Both the position numbers and the translations under genes were made by a program. A stretch of DNA of 64,000 nt from CAZWBR01 sp964632305 (GTDB lineage Bacteria; Bacteroidota; Bacteroidia; Bacteroidales; Prolixibacteraceae). Below the pieces are notes generated by a model. It was not told the DNA's origin. It ran no database searches and was given only the letters and a program-made list of their open reading frames with translations. How positions within the stretch are numbered: position 1 is the first letter of the stretch; the number at the start of each line of letters is the position of its first letter. The stretch lies in contig CAZWBR010000010.1 of assembly GCA_964632305.1 (NCBI GenBank), positions 26,415 to 90,414 of the forward strand. Direction: 5' to 3'. Shown here one piece after another: positions 14,356-22,473 of the stretch.

Positions 14356-15504
14356 TTAAACGTTGTTTCTGTTGATGAACTCACAAAGGATATCCACCGA
14401 TTGGTCTATCTCGGCGAATGAGGTATATTTGCCGGTTGAAATCCGTATCGTGCCAGAAGCAATCGATTGTTCCAGGTTCATTGCTTTTAAAACAGATGAA
14501 AGCTCCACCGTGTTGGCATGGCAGGCTGAGCCGGTAGAGATCATCAGACGATCGCTCAGGCTGTTGGTCAACCGGTGCGCATCAATTCCCGGGAAAGCAA
14601 CACTTAAGGTGTTGGGAAGCGTTTTCTCCAGCCTCCCGTTTCGAATCACCCTGTTGCCAAGTCTGTTTTTTAAACCGTTATACAGATGCTCTTTGGCAGA
14701 AAGCATGGTCCGCACATTCTGATCAAAATCACGTCGGGCGATTTCGCAGGCCTTACCTAAAGCCACGATAAAAGCTACATTCTCGGTGCCCGGCCTTAAT
14801 CCTTTTTCCTGCCCGGCGCCATACAACAGTTTATTAATCTTTACTCCCTCTTTAATGTAAAGCGCTCCGATACCTTTGGGAGCGTAAAGTTTATGTCCGG
14901 CCACGGTCAGTAAATCAGCGCCCAGATTATTCAAATCAGTATCAATTTTACCGACTGACTGTGCCGCATCAGAATGAAAGGTAATCCCGTATTTGCGGGC
15001 AATGGCTGAGATTTCCTTTATCGGCTGAATCGACCCCACCTCATTGTTGGCATGCATAATCGAAATAAGTATCGTATCCGGTCGAACGGCGTTTTCAATA
15101 TTCTGCGGATCAACGATTCCATCCTTGTCAACCGGTATGTAAGTGATCTCAAAACCCATTGTTGCCAGGTGGCTGCATACCTCCAATACTGCCGGATGTT
15201 CAATAACCGAAGTAATGATGTGCCTTCCTTTATCCTGATTGGCTAATGCGGCACCGCGGATGGCAAGGTTATTCGACTCGGTGGCTGACCCGGTAAATAT
15301 GATCTCTTCAGGCTTGGCCTTTAGGATGGCCGCCACCTGTTCGCGGGCAAGGTTAATGGCCTCTTTATTGCTCTTCCCAATGGCATATGAACTGGAAGGA
15401 TTGCCATAGTGAGTTTGAATATAGGGCCATAAGGCATCGGCAACTTCCGGGTCAACGGGGGTCGTGGCATTATAGTCGAGATAGATAGGATGTCCCATTT
15501 TCAA
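14356..15504 (-). CDS. Cysteine desulfurase, NifS/IscS type
   Basis: PLP enzyme that takes sulfur from cysteine as a persulfide for Fe-S cluster or other sulfur delivery. Of 382 residues, the start YLDYNATTPVDPEV is typical, HSDAAQ lies near 177-182, the PLP lysine is Lys205 (VAGHK) and the active cysteine is Cys328 in STGSACHANTVELSSVL. The loop length around Cys328 fits group I (NifS/IscS) enzymes. No iscU or nifU gene is adjacent; instead a DsrE-like gene follows by 17 bases, so sulfur could go to that partner. Given the nif genes in this window a nitrogenase role is possible but they are about 14 kb away. Confidence 0.92.
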   Translation of the reverse strand: MKMGHPIYLDYNATTPVDPEVADALWPYIQTHYGNPSSSYAIGKSNKEAINLAREQVAAILKAKPEEIIFTGSATESNNLAIRGAALANQDKGRHIITSVIEHPAVLEVCSHLATMGFEITYIPVDKDGIVDPQNIENAVRPDTILISIMHANNEVGSIQPIKEISAIARKYGITFHSDAAQSVGKIDTDLNNLGADLLTVAGHKLYAPKGIGALYIKEGVKINKLLYGAGQEKGLRPGTENVAFIVALGKACEIARRDFDQNVRTMLSAKEHLYNGLKNRLGNRVIRNGRLEKTLPNTLSVAFPGIDAHRLTNSLSDRLMISTGSACHANTVELSSVLKAMNLEQSIASGTIRISTGKYTSFAEIDQSVDILCEFINRNNV

Positions 15505-15771
15505 TTATTTTATTTCATTTATTATGAGGATCATTGTTATGACGGAGAAGAATGGTTAAGTTGGTGAATTTACTCTTCTTAATTCAATTCGTCAATAGAT
15601 TTATTGAGCATCAACGGCTGCAATGTTTTGAGTTGTTTTTATACCATCCAGTGAATAGAAAGGGAATATTATAGCTTTGACTGACGTCGTTTGTTGAATC
15701 TGGTGGCGATGTCGCCCGGATTGAGGCCTGTAAAGAAGAAGGGGTGCACCCTAAATTCTCCGTGCTTTTGC

Positions 15772-15779
15772 TATCTTTG
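15772..15779 (+). promoter_or_regulatory. Bacteroidota -7 box for prfB
   Basis: TATCTTTG, exact to TAnnTTTG, 34 bases before the prfB start. The 308-base gap before prfB (15505-15812) holds no gene; it also has a perfect 10-bp palindrome GGGTGCACCC at 15742-15751 upstream of this box. Confidence 0.55.
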
Positions 15780-15812
15780 CAAACTATTTCAAAATATTAA
15801 AAACAACCTGAT

Positions 15813-16917
15813 ATGGTATTAAAGGAACAGCTTAAAGAGCTTGTTGAGCGCCGGGACGCGCTGAGGAGGTATCTTTGACATCGACAGTAAATTAATCCGA
15901 GTAGAAGAGGAAGAACTCAAGACCCAGGACCCCGGATTCTGGGATAATCCCAAAGAGGCGGAAGCCCATATGAGGGTGATCCGTTCAGTTAAACAGTGGA
16001 CCGACGGCTTTAAGAAGGTCGACGAGGCGGTTGAAGACCTGGCGGTCGTCTTCGAATTCTGCGAAGCAGGCGAGATCACTGAAGCCGAGTTGGATGAACA
16101 ATTTGCCGAGACCCGCAAGCTGATTGAGGATCTCGAACTGAAAAATATGCTGCGCCGGGAGGAAGACCGCCTGGGAGCAGTACTTAAAATTAATGCAGGC
16201 GCCGGTGGAACCGAATCGAACGACTGGGCCGACATGCTGATGCGCATGTATCTTCGCTGGGCCGAACGACAAAAATACAAAGTTCGCGAAGCCAGCTTTG
16301 TACCGGGCGAAGATGCCGGAGTGAAGAGCGTCACCCTCGAAATTGAAGGCGAATTTGCTTACGGGTACCTGAAGAGTGAAAACGGCGTGCACCGCTTGGT
16401 TCGTATCTCTCCATTCAATGCCCAGGGGAAACGGCAAACATCCTTTACTTCGGTCTTTGTTTCTCCCCTGGTTGACGATACAATAGAAATTGAAGTCAAT
16501 CCGGGCGACATTACCTGGGATACCTTCCGTTCAGGCGGCGCAGGAGGACAAAATGTGAACAAGGTAGAAACCGGTGTCCGGCTCAGACATGCCCCATCGG
16601 GGATCATCATTGAAAATACCGAATCGCGTTCACAGTTGCAAAATAAGGAGAATGCGATCCGCCTGCTCAAATCTCAGTTGTATGAGATGGAGCTCCGCAA
16701 ACGGTATGAAGAGCAGACCAAGCTGGAGGCCACCAAGAAAAAAATCGAATGGGGATCGCAGATCCGTTCCTACGTGATGCAACCCTACAAGCTGGTGAAG
16801 GATGTCCGCACCAGCTACGAGACCTCCAACGTGCAGGCCGTGATGGACGGTGACCTCGACGGCTTTATCAAAGCCTACCTGATGGAGTTCGCCGGCGAGG
16901 AGAAAACGGGAGAATAA
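15813..16917 (+). CDS. prfB: Peptide chain release factor 2, with programmed +1 frameshift
   Basis: RF2 ends translation at UGA and UAA. The first frame begins with ATG at 15813 and codes 21 residues (MVLKEQLKELVERRDALRRYL) before an in-frame TGA at 15876-15878. The site is the classical autoregulatory one: AGGAGG at 15864-15869, three bases, then CTT-TGA-C; a +1 shift skips T15876 and continues at GAC 15877. The joined product is join(15813..15875,15877..16917), 367 residues, against 365 in E. coli. After the shift come DIDSKLIRVEEEEL, the tripeptide anticodon region VRISPFNAQGKRQTSF and the catalytic GGAGGQNVNKVETGVRLRH. A simple ORF call starting at 15970 would lose the N-terminus. A terminator follows. 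Confidence 0.96.
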
Positions 16918-16942
16918 GCTGAAAGATAGGTATAAAGAACAT

Positions 16943-16985
16943 TGACCGCCATCCGGAGATAAAAATCCGAATGGCGGTCTGTTTT
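16943..16985 (+). terminator. Rho-independent terminator of prfB
   Basis: Stem GACCGCCAT/ATGGCGGTC (9 bp, perfect) with an inner CCG pairing and TGTTTTTATG after it, 28 bases past the prfB stop. Confidence 0.8.
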
Positions 16986-17078
16986 TATGGGCTTAGCCTT
17001 TCCCCTTCTTGTCTGTCCCCCTCCCCGTATCTTCGGCTCTTGCTCCGCGCAGCTTCAGTGCTGCTTCTGTACATTAAT

Positions 17079-17133
17079 AGCACAGAAAGAGCACAGAAAC
17101 AGTACAGAAACAGCACAGAAAGTCCGGAGATGG
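17079..17133. repeat. CAGAAA-type 11-bp periodic repeat, copy 1
   Basis: Periodic units such as AGCACAGAAAC and AGTACAGAAAC repeat about every 11 bases, ending in AGTCCGGAGATGG. An inverted, clearly related copy is at 40424-40486. It does not resemble a tRNA, CRISPR repeat or terminator. Confidence 0.65.
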
Positions 17134-17144
17134 TCCGTGGAAAC

Positions 17145-17179
17145 AGAAACAGCCATCCCTTTTCAGGGACGGCTGTTTC
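17145..17179 (-). terminator. Terminator-like hairpin downstream of the mutase operon
   Basis: GAAACAGCCATCCCT paired with AGGGACGGCTGTTTC (one mismatch) around a 4-base loop, with TTCTGTTT after it on the minus strand. It lies about 77 bases past the minus-strand mutase stop at 17256. Confidence 0.6.
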
Positions 17180-17255
17180 ACTATTTAGAGTATCTGACCT
17201 GAGCTAACCGCTATCCCGCTGTTTGAATCGGGAGCCGGCGCTGATCGTCTGTACA

Positions 17256-19412
17256 TTATTCGCCTTGAGCGGCAATGAGGATCTCCATGATCTTCTTGCC
17301 GGCAGCGGCTACCGAGGATCCGGGGCCAAAGATGGCTACCACACCGGCATCGTAGAGATACTGGTAATCCTGGGCAGGGATAACCCCTCCGGCGATGACC
17401 ATGATGTCTTCGCGGCCCAGTTTTTTCAGCTCTTCGATAACGGAAGGAACGAGGGTCTTATGCCCTGCGGCCAGTGAGGAGACACCCAGCACGTGAACGT
17501 CGTTTTCGACGGCTTGCTTGGCTGCTTCTTCCGGGGTCTGGAACAGCGGTCCCATATCCACGTCGAAGCCGAGGTCGGCATAACCGGTAGCCACTACTTT
17601 GGCGCCACGGTCGTGACCATCCTGACCCATTTTGGCAATCATGATACGCGGCTGACGGCCTTCTTTTTCGGCAAACTGGCTGACCAGTTCTTTTGCTTTT
17701 TCGAAATCGCTGTCGTTTTTAGCTTCTGAAGAGTACACGCCTGAAATTGTTCTGATGGTTGCTTTATAACGTCCTACTATTTTCTCACATGCGTAAGAGA
17801 TCTCGCCGAGCGAAGCACGTTTTTGTGCGGCTATAACGGCCAGCTCGAGCAGGTTGCCCTCGCCGGTCTCAACACATTTGGTGATGGCTTCCAACGATGC
17901 CAGTACTTCGGCTTCGTTGCGTTCGGCACGCAGTTTATTCAGTCGTTCGATCTGCGACAGACGAACGGCGGTGTTGTCGATCTCGAGGATATCGATCGGG
18001 TCTTCTTTTTCCAAACGGTATTTGTTCACCCCGATGATGGCCTGGTTGCCTGAGTCGATACGGCCCTGGGTACGGGCAGCCGCTTCTTCGATACGCATCT
18101 TCGGCACACCGGTCTCGATGGCTTTCGACATACCGCCCAGCTTTTCTACCTCTTCGATCAAAGCCCATGCTTTCTTAACCAGGTCGTTGGTCAGTGACTC
18201 AACGTAGTAAGAACCGGCCCATGGATCGAGTGAACGGCAAACTTCGGTTTCCTGTTGGATATAGATCTGGGTGTTACGTGCGATACGGGCGGAGAAGTCG
18301 GTCGGCAGCGCGATGGCTTCGTCCAGCGCGTTGGTGTGGAGCGACTGTGTGTGACCCAGGGCTGCGGCCATGGCTTCGATACAGGTACGACCAACGTTGT
18401 TGAACGGATCCTGTTCGGTGAGCGACCAGCCTGAAGTCTGGGAGTGGGTACGCAGCGCCATTGATTTGGGGTTCTTCGGATCGAACTGTTTGACCAGTTT
18501 GGCCCAGATCATACGGGCGGCGCGCATCTTGGCGATTTCCATGAAGTGGTTCATCCCGACGGCCCAGAAGAAGGAGAGGCGCGGAGCGAAGGTGTCGACG
18601 CTCATGCCGGCCTTGATCCCGGTACGGATATAATCCAACCCGTCGGCCAGGGTGTAAGCCATCTCGATGTCGGCGGTAGCGCCGGCTTCCTGCATGTGGT
18701 ATCCGGAGATGGAGATCGAGTTGAACTTCGGCATGTATTTCGAGGTATAGTCGAAGATGTCGGCGATGATCTTCATCGAGAATTCCGGAGGATAGATATA
18801 GGTGTTACGCACCATGAACTCTTTCAGGATGTCGTTCTGGATGGTACCGGCCAACTCTTCCAGTTTGGCTCCCTGCTCCAGCGCGGTGACGATGTAGAAG
18901 GCCAGTACCGGTAGTACGGCGCCGTTCATGGTCATCGAAACCGACATCTTGTTCAGAGGGATCTGGTCGAAGAGGATCTTCATATCGAGGATCGAGTCGA
19001 TAGCCACACCGGCTTTACCAACATCGCCCACTACGCGGGGATGGTCGGAGTCGTAGCCACGGTGGGTAGCCAAGTCGAATGCCACTGAAAGCCCTTTCTG
19101 ACCGGCGGCCAGGTTACGGCGATAGAAAGCGTTGGACTCTTCGGCGGTAGAGAAGCCGGCATACTGACGGATGGTCCATGGTTGGATCACATACATCGAT
19201 GAGTAAGGTCCGCGCAGGTAAGGCGCTTTCCCGGCTGCATAGTTGAGGTGTTCCATTCCTTCGAGGTCTTCCTTGGTGTAAACCCCTTTAACCGGAATCT
19301 GCTCTGGAGTGATCCAGTTTTTCTCGATGCCGTGTTTTTCGGCCCATTCGCTACCACATTCGGCGGAAGCAGCAGAGCTTTTAATGTCTATTTGTTTGAA
19401 ATTTGGTGTCAT
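17256..19412 (-). CDS. mutB: Methylmalonyl-CoA mutase large (catalytic, B12-binding) subunit
   Basis: Adenosylcobalamin enzyme converting succinyl-CoA and methylmalonyl-CoA, the carbon step of propionate formation in Bacteroidales. The 718-residue chain has the TIM-barrel catalytic domain to about 560 (GPYSSMYVIQPWTIRQYAGF and RTHSQTSGWSLTEQDPFNN are family motifs that shape the CoA and radical sites) and a C-terminal cobalamin domain with DxHxxG as D598-G-H600-D-R-G603; His600 is the expected cobalt ligand. The partner small subunit is encoded upstream (19872-21800), separated by an inserted S23-type gene. The start at 19412 is the first good ATG, 15 bases from the inserted element. Confidence 0.97.
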   Translation of the reverse strand: MTPNFKQIDIKSSAASAECGSEWAEKHGIEKNWITPEQIPVKGVYTKEDLEGMEHLNYAAGKAPYLRGPYSSMYVIQPWTIRQYAGFSTAEESNAFYRRNLAAGQKGLSVAFDLATHRGYDSDHPRVVGDVGKAGVAIDSILDMKILFDQIPLNKMSVSMTMNGAVLPVLAFYIVTALEQGAKLEELAGTIQNDILKEFMVRNTYIYPPEFSMKIIADIFDYTSKYMPKFNSISISGYHMQEAGATADIEMAYTLADGLDYIRTGIKAGMSVDTFAPRLSFFWAVGMNHFMEIAKMRAARMIWAKLVKQFDPKNPKSMALRTHSQTSGWSLTEQDPFNNVGRTCIEAMAAALGHTQSLHTNALDEAIALPTDFSARIARNTQIYIQQETEVCRSLDPWAGSYYVESLTNDLVKKAWALIEEVEKLGGMSKAIETGVPKMRIEEAAARTQGRIDSGNQAIIGVNKYRLEKEDPIDILEIDNTAVRLSQIERLNKLRAERNEAEVLASLEAITKCVETGEGNLLELAVIAAQKRASLGEISYACEKIVGRYKATIRTISGVYSSEAKNDSDFEKAKELVSQFAEKEGRQPRIMIAKMGQDGHDRGAKVVATGYADLGFDVDMGPLFQTPEEAAKQAVENDVHVLGVSSLAAGHKTLVPSVIEELKKLGREDIMVIAGGVIPAQDYQYLYDAGVVAIFGPGSSVAAAGKKIMEILIAAQGE

Positions 19413-19427
19413 AGCTTTATATTTATT

Positions 19428-19870
19428 GTATCAAGTATCAAGTATCAGGTATCAAGAGAGATTTGCTTCCAGCTTTATCTTCAGATTATGGATCATTTTT
19501 TGGATCTCCTGAACAGGCGATAAATAATGTTCCAATTCTGATTGAGTGGTATAACCCAGATCGAAGCTCAGATAAAGTTGTGTTTCCAATTCAAAAGACG
19601 ACCCATTGGCTAAATCAAGGAATCTGGAGAAATCCTTTTCGGAACTTCTTCCGGCCCCTTCGGCAATGTTTGAAGGAATTGAAATGGCTGCCCTGCGCAT
19701 TTGTGAGATCAGACCATACAACTCTTCATGAGGAAACTGTTTTGTCAATGAATAAATATCTTTGACTAAAGTCCTTCCTTTCTGCCATATTTTTAATTCC
19801 TTGTAATTATGCATCTGAATTGTCTTTCGTCTTGATACTTGTGTCTTGATACTTGATTCTTGCTATATCA
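19428..19870 (-). mobile_element. Putative IVS-like element: S23 gene between inverted TATCAAG repeats
   Basis: A 443-base unit lying exactly between the mutA stop (19872) and mutB start (19412). Left end 19428-19457 is four TATCAAG-type units; right end 19830-19870 carries the same units in opposite orientation (TCTTGATACTTGTGTCTTG then ATACTTGATTCTTG). The two ends can pair over about 30 bases. The four-helix-bundle ORF lies inside and its TGA stop is part of the terminal repeat. This resembles the 23S rRNA intervening sequences that carry S23 ORFs within a stem, but here the unit is in a protein-gene operon. A related ORF-less unit is at 11160-11311. Confidence 0.6.
19452..19814 (-). CDS. 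Four-helix-bundle protein (S23 / 23S rRNA intervening-sequence protein family)
   Basis: A 120-residue all-helical protein with the family hallmarks: KELKIWQKGRTLVKDIYSLT at the start, FPHEELYGLISQMRRAAISI, then PSNIAEGAGRSSEKDFSRFL and a C-terminal helix with LSPVQEIQKMIHNL. These proteins form pentameric bundles, are basic, and are related to Avd of diversity-generating retroelements; their role is unknown. The gene sits inside the methylmalonyl-CoA mutase operon, in the same orientation, and its stop codon TGA is supplied by the flanking TCTTGATA repeat, so gene and repeat form one unit. No reverse transcriptase or variable-repeat gene is near, so this is not a retroelement accessory gene here. 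Confidence 0.88.
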   Translation of the reverse strand: MHNYKELKIWQKGRTLVKDIYSLTKQFPHEELYGLISQMRRAAISIPSNIAEGAGRSSEKDFSRFLDLANGSSFELETQLYLSFDLGYTTQSELEHYLSPVQEIQKMIHNLKIKLEANLS

Positions 19871-19871
19871 A

Positions 19872-21800
19872 TTATTTTATGCCCAGTTTTTGATTGTAAG
19901 AAGCCAGCGCTTCCAAAAGGTTTGTTTTCACGTTAATGAAGTTTTCGATGCCGACGGCTTTCAGCTCTTCGGTGCAGGCGGGAGCGCCGGCAACCACGAA
20001 GATGGCTTTACCGTTGAGCGCTTTGAAAGCGGCAGGGGCTAGTTCGGCATATTCGTCGTCGGAGCTGCAGATGACCACGATGTCGGCTTTAGCTTCGAGA
20101 GCGGCTTTAATACCTTCTTCGGAAGTTTCGAAACCGTTGTTATCGACTACTTCGTAACCGGCTACGGCGAAGAAGTTGCAGGCGAACTGGGCGCGGGCTT
20201 TACGCATGGCCAGGTTTCCGATGGTCAGCATATAGGCTTTCGGGCGTTTGTTGCTCTTCGCGAATTTATCGGTCGCATAGCGGATCGCTTCGAATTGCTG
20301 GGCACCGCGGAAAATTTTAAGGGTTTCCACTTCAGCGTCTTCGGCTGTTTGGTCTTCTACTTTGAAGAGGCAGTCGCACAGTTCGGTATCGAGTTTCTCG
20401 TTGAAGTTCGGGAACTGGTTAACGCCTAACAGGTTTTCGCGACGGGTAGCTACGGCTTTGCGACGTTTGTCGGCCATCTCTTTTACCTGAGACTGAACGA
20501 ATCCGGCGCGGAAAGCGGCGATGAAACCACCCTTCTCCTGAACGTCGAGGAAGAGTTTCCAGGCTTGTTCGGCAATGGAGGTGGTGAGTGTTTCGATATA
20601 GTAAGAACCGGAAGCCGGGTCAGCGATCTTGTCGAAGTGAGCTTCCTCTTTCAACAATGCTTGCTGGTTACGGGCGATGCGTTCGGCAATTTCGGTGGGT
20701 TGTTCATAGACAACGTCGAACGGAAGGACGGTCAGTGAATCGGTTCCGCCCAGGATAGCCGACATAGCTTCGGTTTGGGTGCGGAGCAAATTGACATAGG
20801 GATCGTAAATGGTCTTATTCCAGGTGGATGTTTCGCAGTGGATATTCATCGCGCAGGCGCAGAGGCAAACATCGTCCTTGCAATCGCCTTCGCATTTGCA
20901 ATCCTTGTCGCAGAAACATTTGGGAGCGTAGGCTTTCACGATATTGGCCCACAGCAGACGGGCGGCACGTAATTTAGCCAGTTCCAGGAAATAGTTGCCG
21001 CCGACGCCAAAATTGAATTGGATTTTGGGGGCTACCTGTCCGGCGTCGAGGCCTGCCTCGGTCAGTTTAGTGAGGTATTCAGCGCCAATGGCCAATGAGA
21101 ACCCTAACTCCTGGACGATGGATGAACCGGCGTTGGTGAAATTTTTTCCGTTCACGCCGATCACGCGGGTATTGCAAAAGCCATTGACTGTTTCGATATT
21201 CTCTTTGGCTTTGGTGAATACCTCGGTTTCGTTGCAGCAGAATTTTCCGCGAAGGGTAAAGCGTCCGATCGGGTCATGATTAACCGAGACGCGTACCTTT
21301 TCGGCATCGTACTTTTCTTCTTTCACGTAGGCTGCGAGACTTTTGATCAACGCTCCGTTTTTGCAGGCCATCTCGAAATTGACTTCAGCCGCTTCGAGGC
21401 AGATGTTGTTGAGCAGTACCTTCAAATCGCTGACGGAGATCTCAGCGCAGTTTTCGAAGACAAAGCCGAGGGAGTTTACTCCTTTGTTGAGGATCTCCAG
21501 CGCTTTGGCATTGGCCGCTTTGTAATCGGTGACAGTGATATCCTGACGGATCAGCCACTGATTGCCTTTGACCTGTTTTCCGCGAACGTAGGGGAACTGT
21601 CCGGGGAGATTTTTGGTAATGTTAAGTCCTTCAATGTTTTCGGCCCGGTAGTAAGGGCGAACATTAAATCCTTCATTGGTTTTCCAGACGAGGGTCTTGT
21701 CATAATCTTTGCCCTTCAGGTCGGTGACGATCTGGGCTTCCCACGCCTCGGTGGAAACCGGAGGGAATTCGGTGAATAATTTTATATCTTTCTCATTCAT
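19872..21800 (-). CDS. mutA: Methylmalonyl-CoA mutase small subunit with a Cys-rich insertion
   Basis: The non-catalytic partner of MutB, 642 residues. The TIM-barrel part is recognisable (KNLPGQFPYVRGKQVKGNQW, ETSTWNKTIYDPYVNLLRTQ, DPASGSYYIETLT), and the C-terminal flavodoxin-like domain lacks DxHxxG, as expected for the beta subunit that does not bind B12. Between Tyr291 and the conserved ETSTWN segment is a short insertion with nine cysteines (295, 297, 301, 303, 307, 312, 314, 316, 322), mostly in CxC spacing; from memory the equivalent loop of other Bacteroidota subunits is shorter. It is the first gene of the mutase operon with a likely promoter at 21832-21839. Confidence 0.95.
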   Translation of the reverse strand: MNEKDIKLFTEFPPVSTEAWEAQIVTDLKGKDYDKTLVWKTNEGFNVRPYYRAENIEGLNITKNLPGQFPYVRGKQVKGNQWLIRQDITVTDYKAANAKALEILNKGVNSLGFVFENCAEISVSDLKVLLNNICLEAAEVNFEMACKNGALIKSLAAYVKEEKYDAEKVRVSVNHDPIGRFTLRGKFCCNETEVFTKAKENIETVNGFCNTRVIGVNGKNFTNAGSSIVQELGFSLAIGAEYLTKLTEAGLDAGQVAPKIQFNFGVGGNYFLELAKLRAARLLWANIVKAYAPKCFCDKDCKCEGDCKDDVCLCACAMNIHCETSTWNKTIYDPYVNLLRTQTEAMSAILGGTDSLTVLPFDVVYEQPTEIAERIARNQQALLKEEAHFDKIADPASGSYYIETLTTSIAEQAWKLFLDVQEKGGFIAAFRAGFVQSQVKEMADKRRKAVATRRENLLGVNQFPNFNEKLDTELCDCLFKVEDQTAEDAEVETLKIFRGAQQFEAIRYATDKFAKSNKRPKAYMLTIGNLAMRKARAQFACNFFAVAGYEVVDNNGFETSEEGIKAALEAKADIVVICSSDDEYAELAPAAFKALNGKAIFVVAGAPACTEELKAVGIENFINVKTNLLEALASYNQKLGIK

Positions 21801-21831
21801 AATAAGGTAACTATTTAGAAAAATCGTGCGG

Positions 21832-21839
21832 CAAAGTTA
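21832..21839 (-). promoter_or_regulatory. Bacteroidota -7 box for the mutase operon
   Basis: TAACTTTG on the minus strand, exact to TAnnTTTG, 32 bases upstream of the mutA start. The -33 element is not evident. Confidence 0.45.
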
Positions 21840-21977
21840 GTGGATTAAAAGTTAATAACCTGAAAAAGAGCCTTGTTTTTTAATGAAAATGACAATAATC
21901 AGATTGTCTTTTGCAATGGCTTACCACCTTGATCCGGCTTAATCGGGTGTCTTGTTTGTATCTGCTGAAATATCAGC

Positions 21978-22018
21978 AAAAAAGAATCCCCGGCATCTTG
22001 CCGGGGATTCTTTTTTTA
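21978..22018 (-). terminator. Strong bidirectional terminator after the Cys-rich peptide gene
   Basis: GAATCCCCGGCA paired with TGCCGGGGATTC, loop of 4, flanked by A6 on one side and T7 on the other. It lies 18 bases past the stop of the minus-strand gene at 22036. Confidence 0.88.
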
Positions 22019-22035
22019 CACAAAAGGAGCGGTTA

Positions 22036-22272
22036 TTATTTTTCTTCAGCGGCCTTTTTACAGCAAGCTTTACCTTCGCTTTTTTCAGTGCAGGCTTTTT
22101 CTTTGTCTTTGCAGCAACCTTCTTTTTTATCTTTATTGGCGCCGCTTTTCGCGTTATCTTTCTTTTCAGCCGTTTTCTCTTTTTTTGTCGGTTCGGCAGT
22201 TGCAGCATAAGTAGGAACAGCAAAAGCCAGAGTGAAAACGAATAAAACAGCTATGATCAGTGATTTTTTCAT
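22036..22272 (-). CDS. Small exported Lys/Cys-rich protein
   Basis: A 78-residue protein. A signal peptide (MKKSLIIAVLFVFTLAFAVPTYA, cleavage near 23) precedes a mature part of about 55 residues that is nearly all Lys, Glu, Ala, Asp and Cys. The cysteines are in GCCKDKEKACTEK and GKACCKKAAEEK: CC-x6-C then CC. No known domain is recognised; metal binding or thiol buffering in the periplasm is inferred from composition. It has its own promoter box (22322-22329) and a strong terminator, and is divergent from a histidine kinase whose sensor domain also has paired cysteines. Confidence 0.75.
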   Translation of the reverse strand: MKKSLIIAVLFVFTLAFAVPTYAATAEPTKKEKTAEKKDNAKSGANKDKKEGCCKDKEKACTEKSEGKACCKKAAEEK

Positions 22273-22321
22273 AATCGTGAAATTTTAAAGTATTAGATGA
22301 ATTAACTATTTAAACTTTTTC

Positions 22322-22329
22322 CAAATATA
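22322..22329 (-). promoter_or_regulatory. Bacteroidota -7 box for the Cys-rich peptide
   Basis: TATATTTG on the minus strand, exact to TAnnTTTG, about 50 bases before the ATG at 22272. Confidence 0.5.
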
Positions 22330-22415
22330 GTGATCTTACTCATTCGAAAAAAGTGCTATGTAACAGAAAGGCTGTTAATAAGTTGTTAAACTCACTTATC
22401 AATCCAACTTCTTGT

Positions 22416-22423
22416 TATTTTTG
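22416..22423 (+). promoter_or_regulatory. Bacteroidota -7 box for the two-component operon
   Basis: TATTTTTG, exact to TAnnTTTG, about 50 bases before the kinase start. The two divergent -7 boxes are about 86 bases apart. Confidence 0.5.
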
Positions 22424-22473
22424 GAAATAAATCGACGTAAAAAACAGGGCGGTAGAGTTTATTAAATCTGAGG

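Noticed and set aside
16971..17207. Two overlapping plus-strand frames after prfB
   Set aside because: They read through the prfB terminator hairpin and the CAGAAA repeat, giving repetitive residues (KEHRNSTETAQK).
19452..19814. Diversity-generating retroelement accessory gene (Avd)
   Set aside because: The protein family is related, but no reverse transcriptase, template repeat or variable repeat exists in the window.
21801..22035. Cobalamin riboswitch upstream of the B12-dependent mutase
   Set aside because: The leader of about 30 bases before mutA is too short and has no B12 box; the enzyme is not normally under such control.
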